From: Mycobacterium sp. M26
Lineage (GTDB): Bacteria > Actinomycetota > Actinomycetes > Mycobacteriales > Mycobacteriaceae
DNA: 64,000 bases
Direction: 5' to 3'
Assembly (NCBI RefSeq): GCF_001494595.1
Contig: NZ_LN929908.1
Coordinates: 3,021,139 to 3,085,138, forward strand
In this document: in pieces, positions 58,449-64,000 of the stretch
How the letters are laid out: every line of letters begins with the position of its first letter
Position numbering within the stretch: position 1 is the first letter of the stretch
Made by a program: the position numbers and the translations under genes
The notes under the pieces: generated by a model
The model's database searches: none
What the model saw: the letters and a program-made list of their open reading frames with translations, nothing else
Told to the model about the DNA's origin: nothing

Positions 58449-60272
58449 TCAGGCCAGGTAGTCCGCGGGCAGTTCGTCGAGCATCATCTTGACCATCCGC
58501 ACGGCGTACTCCGAACTGCCGCCGCCGACGATCAGCGAGGCGAACGCCATATCGCCGCGGTAGCCGGTGAACCAGGCGTGCGATCCGCCGGCGAATTCGG
58601 CCTCACCGGTCTTCCCGCGCACGTCACCGGAGCCGAGGATGTCCTTGGCCGTGCCGTTGGTGACTACCAGTCGCATCATCTCGCGCAAACCGTCGAGCAC
58701 CGCGGGATCGGGTGCCGGGTGCTCGCCGGTCTCGGTGGTCTGCCGTCCGACGATGAGGTGCGGCGTCGGCGTCTTGCCGGCGGCCACCGTGGCCGCGGCC
58801 AGCGCCATCCCGAACGGGGTGACCACGACCTTGCCCTGGCCGAAGCCGTCCTCGGTGCGTTCGGCGAGGTTGACGGTGGGCGGCACGCTGCCGGTCACGG
58901 TCGTCAGCCCGTCGATCGTGTAGTCCGGGCCGATGCCGTACTGGGAGGCCGCCGAGGTCAGCGCGCTCGGCGGCATCCGGCTGGCCAGTTCGGCGAACGT
59001 GGTGTTGCACGAGTTCGCGAACGCCTTGGCCATCGGGACCGTGCCCAGGTCGAACTTGTTGTAGTTCGGGATCGTGCGGTGGCCGATATCGATTTCGCCC
59101 GGGCAGCCGACCAGGGTGTTGGGGGTGGCCATATCGCGCTCGATGGCCGCGCTGGCGGTGACGATCTTGAACGTCGACCCGGGCGGGTAAAGGCCGGTGG
59201 TGGCCGCCGGGCCGTCGGCGTCGGCCGCCGCGTTCTGCGCCACGGCCAGGATCTCGCCGGTCGACGGCTTGATGACCACGATCATCGCCTTGCGGCCCTG
59301 GGTGTCGACGGCGTGCTGGGCGGCGTTCTGCACCGAGCGGTCCAGGGTGATCGACACCGACGGCGCCGGCTGGCCGGGCACCTCGTTGAGGACGTCGACG
59401 TCGTTGCCGTTCTGGTTGACGCTGACCACCCGCCAACCGGCCTCGCCGTCGAGCTCGTCGATCACCGACTTCTTGACCTCGGTGATGATGGCCGGCGCGA
59501 ACGTGTCGTCGGTGGGCAGCAGGTCGGCCTGCGGGGTGACCACCACACCGGGTAGCGCGTCGAGAGCACCGGCCACCTTGTCGCGGTCTGCGGGCCGCAG
59601 GGTGATCAGGTCCAGCGGTGTACTCGACGAGCTGGCCTGTTCGGCCAGGCGCTGCGGGTCGAGGGTGTCGTCGAATTGGCGCAGCTGGTCGGCGACCACC
59701 CGCGCCGTGGCCATCAGGTCACCGCCGGCTTTGGCGGCGTCGAGCTGATAGCGGTACAGGTTGCCGGGCACCAGGACGTCGGTGCCGCCGAGTTCGTTGA
59801 CCGACGCGCGGCGCGGCTGGTCGGCCCGCAGGGCGAAGGTCTGGTGCTCACCGAGCTTGGGGTGCAGGTCGCTGGCCGACCAGCGCACCCGCCACGTGCC
59901 CTCGTCGCGGATCATCTGCAGCACACCGTCGTAGGTCCAGGTGCGCTTCTTGGGCAGCTGCCAGGTAAAGCGGTAGTTCACGCTGCCGGTGTCCTCGGCG
60001 TAGCGCGTGCTGAGGATCTGGGCGTCCAGGTGCCTCGCCTGCAGTCCGGCCCACGCCTCGTTCAGCGCGGCCTGCGCATCGGAGGGCCGGTCGGACAGCT
60101 GGGCCGCCGAGGAGGTGTCGCCCTTGGCCAGGTCGGCGAGGAACTGCTGAGCCGCCGGGCCGGGGCCGTCCGGGCGCGGCGTGCACGCCGACAGCGTGGC
60201 CGAGGCCGCCACCACCGAGAGCACCGACAGCGCGCCTGTGACTCGTGTTGCTAGTGAGGTGCAAGTAGCCAT
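58449..60272 (-). CDS. Penicillin-binding lipoprotein (Rv2864c-like)
   Basis: A 607-residue class B PBP anchored as a lipoprotein (lipobox LSAC, Cys30). After an NTF2-like MecA N-terminal domain (about 40-150) and a PBP dimerisation domain (about 160-310) comes the transpeptidase with STFK (366-369), SCN (421-423) and KTG (554-556), all intact. It crosslinks peptidoglycan. A minus-strand TAACAT box (60281-60286) 8 nt before the ATG suggests a leaderless transcript. Confidence 0.92.
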   Translation of the reverse strand: MATCTSLATRVTGALSVLSVVAASATLSACTPRPDGPGPAAQQFLADLAKGDTSSAAQLSDRPSDAQAALNEAWAGLQARHLDAQILSTRYAEDTGSVNYRFTWQLPKKRTWTYDGVLQMIRDEGTWRVRWSASDLHPKLGEHQTFALRADQPRRASVNELGGTDVLVPGNLYRYQLDAAKAGGDLMATARVVADQLRQFDDTLDPQRLAEQASSSSTPLDLITLRPADRDKVAGALDALPGVVVTPQADLLPTDDTFAPAIITEVKKSVIDELDGEAGWRVVSVNQNGNDVDVLNEVPGQPAPSVSITLDRSVQNAAQHAVDTQGRKAMIVVIKPSTGEILAVAQNAAADADGPAATTGLYPPGSTFKIVTASAAIERDMATPNTLVGCPGEIDIGHRTIPNYNKFDLGTVPMAKAFANSCNTTFAELASRMPPSALTSAASQYGIGPDYTIDGLTTVTGSVPPTVNLAERTEDGFGQGKVVVTPFGMALAAATVAAGKTPTPHLIVGRQTTETGEHPAPDPAVLDGLREMMRLVVTNGTAKDILGSGDVRGKTGEAEFAGGSHAWFTGYRGDMAFASLIVGGGSSEYAVRMVKMMLDELPADYLA

Positions 60273-60391
60273 TGGGGCAGATGTTATGAGTCTGTGACCC
60301 CGAACGGTCGGAGGCGCACCGTGGTGATGGCGTCGAACGTCGACTTCCGTGCGTGAAATCCCCGCCGGGGCAACAACAACTCGACGTTGGA

Positions 60392-61246
60392 TCAGTCGAG
60401 CAGGACGGTCGCGAACATCCCGACCTCGGCGAAACCCACCCGGGCGTAGGCCGCACGGGCCACGGTGTTGAAGTTGTTGACGTACAGGCTGGCGATCCGC
60501 CCGCTGTCCACCACCGAGGCGGCGACCGCCGCGGTGCCGGCGGTGCCGAGCCCGCGGCCGCGGTACTCCGGATGCACCCAGACCCCCTGGATCTGGCCCA
60601 CCACCGGCGACTGCGAGCCCACCTCGGCCTTGAACACCACCTGGCCGTGCTCGAATCGGGCGAACGCGCGTCCCGCCGCGATCAGCGAGGCGACCCGGCG
60701 GCGATACCCGCGGCCGCCGTCACCGATCCGGGGATCGATACCGACCTCGCCGATGAACATGTCGATCGCGGCCACCAAGTAGGCGTCGAGTTCGTCGACC
60801 CGCACCCGGCGCACCGCCGGGTCAATGGCACAGGCCGGCCGCCCGCCGATGGCCATCAACGGCTGGCGGTCGCGTACGTCGCGCGCGGGACCCCAGGCGT
60901 GCTGCAGCCGGTCCCACATCGGTAGCACGAGTTCCGCCCGGCCCACCAAGGATGAGCAGCGCCGCGCGGTGCTCATCGCCTTGTCGGCGAACGCGAACAA
61001 GTCAGACTGCGAGCCGCGCAGCGGGATCAGGTTGGCTCCGGCGTAACACAGCGATTCCTCGGCACGCCTGCGCGTCCAGAGTTCCCCGCCGATGGCCTGC
61101 GGATCGACACCGTGCTCGGCGACGCGGGCGGCCACCATGCACGAGCCGACCGGATCGTCGGCCAGCACCCGGCCCACCGCAGCGGCATCGCGAGCCACCG
61201 ACACCCGTCGTTCATCGACCAGGCGGAACAGTGGCGGAGCCGACAT
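60392..61246 (-). CDS. GNAT acetyltransferase with DUF4081 N-terminus (Rv2867c-like)
   Basis: A 284-residue protein. Residues about 1-130 match DUF4081 (LADDPVGSCMVAARVAEHG; CYAGANLIPL); residues about 160-280 form a GNAT domain with VGQIQGVWVHPEYRGRGLGTAGTAAV, the acetyl-CoA loop, and YVNNFNTVARAAYARVGF. The substrate is unknown. It follows ispG on the same strand with 47 bp between, as in M. tuberculosis. Confidence 0.9.
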   Translation of the reverse strand: MSAPPLFRLVDERRVSVARDAAAVGRVLADDPVGSCMVAARVAEHGVDPQAIGGELWTRRRAEESLCYAGANLIPLRGSQSDLFAFADKAMSTARRCSSLVGRAELVLPMWDRLQHAWGPARDVRDRQPLMAIGGRPACAIDPAVRRVRVDELDAYLVAAIDMFIGEVGIDPRIGDGGRGYRRRVASLIAAGRAFARFEHGQVVFKAEVGSQSPVVGQIQGVWVHPEYRGRGLGTAGTAAVAASVVDSGRIASLYVNNFNTVARAAYARVGFAEVGMFATVLLD

Positions 61247-61293
61247 GGGCTTACTTTCTGCGGGGTGTGAAAGCCGCTGCGCGGTTTACGCGC

Positions 61294-62454
61294 TCAGCTT
61301 ACGGTCACCACCGGTGAACCGCTGGCAGATGTATCCGTGCCGCGCTGTTCTTCAGCAAGTCGCATCGCCTCTTCGATCAACGTCTCGACGATCTGCGCCT
61401 CGGGCACGGTCTTGATGACCTCACCCTTGACGAAGATCTGACCCTTGCCGTTGCCGGAGGCCACCCCGAGGTCGGCCTCGCGCGCCTCGCCCGGACCGTT
61501 GACCACGCAGCCCATGACCGCCACTCGCAGCGGCACGTCGAGCCCGTCCAGACCGGCCGACACCTCGTTGGCCAGGGAGTAGACGTCGACCTGGGCACGC
61601 CCGCAGGACGGGCAGGACACGATCTCCAGGCCGCGCGGCCGCAGGTTGAGCGACTCCAGGATCTGGGTGCCGACCTTGACCTCTTCGACCGGCGGAGCCG
61701 ACAGCGACACCCGGATGGTGTCGCCGATGCCGTCGGACAACAGCGCACCGAAGGCCACCGCGGACTTGATGGTGCCCTGGAAGGCCGGGCCGGCCTCGGT
61801 CACGCCGAGATGCAGCGGGTAGTCGGTCTTCTCGGCCAGCAACCGGTAGGCCGCCACCATCACGACGGGGTCGTTGTGCTTGACGCTGATCTTGATGTCG
61901 CCGAAGCCGTGCTCCTCGAACAGCGAGGCCTCCCACATCGCGGACTCGACGAGCGCCTCCGGGGTGGCCTTGCCGTACTTCTCCAGGAAGCGCTTGTCCA
62001 GCGAGCCGGCGTTGACGCCGATGCGGATCGGAATGCCCGCTGCCCCAGCGGCTTTGGCCACCTCGCCGACCCGGCCGTCGAACTCCTTGATGTTGCCGGG
62101 GTTGACGCGCACTGCCGCACAGCCGGCGTCGATGGCGGCGAAGATGTACTTGGGCTGGAAGTGGATGTCGGCGATCACCGGGATCTGGCTCTTCTTGGCG
62201 ATGGCCGGAAGCGCGTCGGCGTCCTCCTGGCGGGGACACGCCACCCGGACGATGTCGCAGCCGGCCGCGGTGAGTTCGGCGATCTGCTGCAGCGTCGCGT
62301 TGATGTCGTGGGTCTTGGTGGTGCACATCGACTGCACCGAGATCGGGTGATCGCTGCCCACACCGACATTGCGCACCATGAGCTGGCGGGTCTTGCGGCG
62401 AGGAGCGAGTACGGGCGGCGGTGCGGGGGGCATCCCCAGGCCGATGGAAGTCAC
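61294..62454 (-). CDS. ispG: 4-hydroxy-3-methylbut-2-en-1-yl diphosphate synthase
   Basis: A 386-residue GcpE of the MEP isoprenoid pathway that turns MEcPP into HMBPP. The TIM-barrel part has HPISVQSMCTTKTHD, NPGNIKEFDGRV and GVNAGSLDKRF; the [4Fe-4S] ligands are in SCPSCGRAQVD and VMGCVVNGPGEA. AGGAGA lies 6 nt before the GTG at 62452-62454. It follows dxr and rip1 in one operon, so two MEP steps are co-expressed. Confidence 0.96.
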   Translation of the reverse strand: MTSIGLGMPPAPPPVLAPRRKTRQLMVRNVGVGSDHPISVQSMCTTKTHDINATLQQIAELTAAGCDIVRVACPRQEDADALPAIAKKSQIPVIADIHFQPKYIFAAIDAGCAAVRVNPGNIKEFDGRVGEVAKAAGAAGIPIRIGVNAGSLDKRFLEKYGKATPEALVESAMWEASLFEEHGFGDIKISVKHNDPVVMVAAYRLLAEKTDYPLHLGVTEAGPAFQGTIKSAVAFGALLSDGIGDTIRVSLSAPPVEEVKVGTQILESLNLRPRGLEIVSCPSCGRAQVDVYSLANEVSAGLDGLDVPLRVAVMGCVVNGPGEAREADLGVASGNGKGQIFVKGEVIKTVPEAQIVETLIEEAMRLAEEQRGTDTSASGSPVVTVS

Positions 62455-62464
62455 GTGGGTTCTC

Positions 62465-63703
62465 CTACTGGAACAACCTGATCGGATTGACCAGGTCGGC
62501 GGTCACGGTCAAGAGCATGTAGCCGACCACCACGACGAGGATCACGTAGGTGGCGGGCATCAGCTTCAGGTAGTTGACCGGCGCCGCGGCGACCTTGCCG
62601 CGGGCCGATCGGATCATGTTGCGGATCTTCTCGAAGAAGGCGATCGCGATGTGGCCGCCGTCGAAGGGCAGCAGCGGCACCAGGTTGATCGCGCCCAGCA
62701 CGAAGTTCAGCTGGGCCAGGAAGAACCAGAACGCCACCCACAGTCCGTGATCCACGGTGTCGCCGCCGATGATGCTGGCACCGACCACGCTGATCGGGGT
62801 TTCGGGGTCACGTTCACCGCCGCCGATGGCGTGCACCAGTGCACCCACCTTGGTCGGGATGGCCGCCAGCGACTTGCCGAGTTCGACGGCGAGGTCACCG
62901 GTGAAGGCGAAGGTGGCAGGAACCGCCGACAGCGGGTTGTACTGCGTCGGGCCGACATTGGCGGCGCTGATGCCGACGGCGCCGACGTTGGTCGGGGCGG
63001 CCTCGGTGCTGCCGTCCTTGGTGGTCCAGCGCTGGGTCGCAGCGACGTCGACGTTGGTGGTGAACTCGTAGGTGTCACCGTTCTGGGTGCGCTGCACCAC
63101 GAACGGGGTGGGGCCGGAGGCCTTGCGGACCGCGGTGACCATCTCGTCGAAGTTCTTGACCTCGGTGTCGCCGACCTTGACGACGGCGTCGCCGGGCTTG
63201 ATGCCAGCCATCGCGGCCGGGCCGGCGCCGGTGCACGGCTCCAGCTCGCCCTTGGTGACTTCGGCTGCCACACAGGCGGTTTCACCCACAATGGCCTTGG
63301 TCGGCGGATGCAGGTTGGGCAGGCCCCAGATCACCGCGATCGCGTAGATCAGGACCAGGCCGATCAGGAAGTTCATCCCGGGGCCGGCGAACAGCACCGC
63401 GACCCGCTTCCAGGTCTTCTGCTTGTACATCGCGTACGGCTCGTCTTCGGGGGCCAGTTCCTCCACCGAGGTCATGCCCGCGATATCGCAGAAGCCGCCG
63501 GCCGGGACCGCCTTGACGCCGTATTCGGTGTAGCCGAGCCGGTTGGGTCGCAGGGTCGACCACAGGGTGGGGCCGAAGCCCACGAAGTAGCGGCGCACCT
63601 TCATCCCGGTGGCGCGCGCCACCCACATGTGACCGCACTCGTGCAACGCCACCGAGACGAGGATGGCGAGGGCGAACAGCACGATGCCGAGAGCGAACAT
63701 CAT
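62465..63703 (-). CDS. rip1: Site-2 intramembrane metalloprotease Rip1
   Basis: A 412-residue zinc protease of the RseP/S2P family that cleaves anti-sigma factors and other membrane substrates. The HECGH motif (21-25) holds the zinc His residues and Glu; NLVPLLPFDGGH is the third-ligand motif. One PDZ domain with a mycobacterial insertion lies at about 120-270 (GPAAMAGIKPGDAVVKVGD). The ATG at 63701-63703 overlaps the dxr stop (ATGA), which fixes the start. Confidence 0.95.
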   Translation of the reverse strand: MMFALGIVLFALAILVSVALHECGHMWVARATGMKVRRYFVGFGPTLWSTLRPNRLGYTEYGVKAVPAGGFCDIAGMTSVEELAPEDEPYAMYKQKTWKRVAVLFAGPGMNFLIGLVLIYAIAVIWGLPNLHPPTKAIVGETACVAAEVTKGELEPCTGAGPAAMAGIKPGDAVVKVGDTEVKNFDEMVTAVRKASGPTPFVVQRTQNGDTYEFTTNVDVAATQRWTTKDGSTEAAPTNVGAVGISAANVGPTQYNPLSAVPATFAFTGDLAVELGKSLAAIPTKVGALVHAIGGGERDPETPISVVGASIIGGDTVDHGLWVAFWFFLAQLNFVLGAINLVPLLPFDGGHIAIAFFEKIRNMIRSARGKVAAAPVNYLKLMPATYVILVVVVGYMLLTVTADLVNPIRLFQ

Positions 63704-64000
63704 CGGATTGACGCGACCTCCTGTGTGACGGCGGCACGGGCGCGTTGCCGGGCCCACTGCTGCGCGTCCAGTACTTCTTCCACGGTAGCCGGTTCGGCAG
63801 CCCACTGGTCGGCGGCGTGCAGGACGTCAGCGATTGTTCGCACAATCGCCGGGAACCCGATCTGGCCGTTCAGGAAGGCCTCGGCGGCCTCTTCGTTGGC
63901 GGCGTTGTAGACCGCCGTCATGCAGCCACCGGTCTGCCCGGCATGCCGGGCCAGGTCGACGGCCGGGAACACGGCGGCATCCAGGGGTTCGAACTCCCAG
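63700..64000 (-). CDS. dxr: 1-deoxy-D-xylulose 5-phosphate reductoisomerase, C-terminal part (partial)
   Basis: The last ~100 codons of DXR; the gene continues past the right edge. The segment FPAVDLARHAGQTGGCMTAVYNAANEEAAEAFLNG is the conserved C-terminal helical region of the family, followed by the closing helix. DXR makes MEP in the isoprenoid pathway. Its stop overlaps the rip1 start; the dxr-rip1-ispG order is conserved in mycobacteria. Confidence 0.95.
   Translation of the reverse strand, partial: WEFEPLDAAVFPAVDLARHAGQTGGCMTAVYNAANEEAAEAFLNGQIGFPAIVRTIADVLHAADQWAAEPATVEEVLDAQQWARQRARAAVTQEVASIR

Overview
The window is high-GC actinobacterial chromosome from a Mycobacterium-group species, probably a fast grower (Mycolicibacterium). 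The backbone gene order is that of M. tuberculosis from infB/Rv2839c to dxr/Rv2870c as I recall it: infB, ylxR, nusA, rimP, Rv2843-Rv2844, proS, efpA, cysG, cobB, cobO, a fused chelatase, an acetyltransferase, mqo, mtr, an SDR, aldC, a glutamine amidotransferase, glnA4, mapB, Rv2862c, a PBP lipoprotein, Rv2867c, ispG, rip1 and dxr. Mycothione reductase, WhiB, SigC, EfpA and Rip1 fit this placement.

Layout. 1-8.1 kb: translation and transcription genes, a frameshifted Rv2843-like gene, a secreted beta-propeller protein and proS. 8.1-16.2 kb: a VOC protein, a degenerate ABC-like protein with a YhgE/Pip membrane protein, an NCS1 permease and two tandem EfpA-type exporters. 16.2-28.9 kb: siroheme and cobalamin genes (cysG, cobB, cobO, chelatase), mqo, mtr and a cbiMNQO-type cobalt transporter with an ArsR regulator; the transporter lies where M. 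tuberculosis has nicT. 28.9-37.6 kb: a copper and redox island with a zinc-finger membrane protein, two small exported proteins, a His/Met-rich DUF5134 protein, a CopD/CtaG protein, a WhiB, CopZ, a copper P-type ATPase and SigC. Two BlaI/CopY-like dyads lie in its promoters. 37.5-44.3 kb: a gamma-glutamyl polyamine/GABA cluster with a GntR regulator and a permease. 44.3-49.9 kb: a TPP-riboswitch-controlled operon (ykoEDC, a P-loop kinase, an NMT1/THI5-like protein without signal peptide, a rhodanese). 50.1-53.7 kb: two genes for the osmolyte N-acetylglutaminylglutamine amide. 53.7-64 kb: cobQ1, mapB, a Rieske lipoprotein, a PBP lipoprotein, ispG, rip1 and the end of dxr.

The genes fall into linked themes. 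Cobalt uptake, cobalt insertion and corrin modification are spread over the window. The copper island joins uptake or assembly, efflux and an ECF sigma factor. Thiamine-precursor uptake is tied to a riboswitch. Many start codons lie 5-8 nt after a TANNNT -10 box, which is the layout of leaderless mRNAs. No tRNA, rRNA, CRISPR array or transposase was seen.
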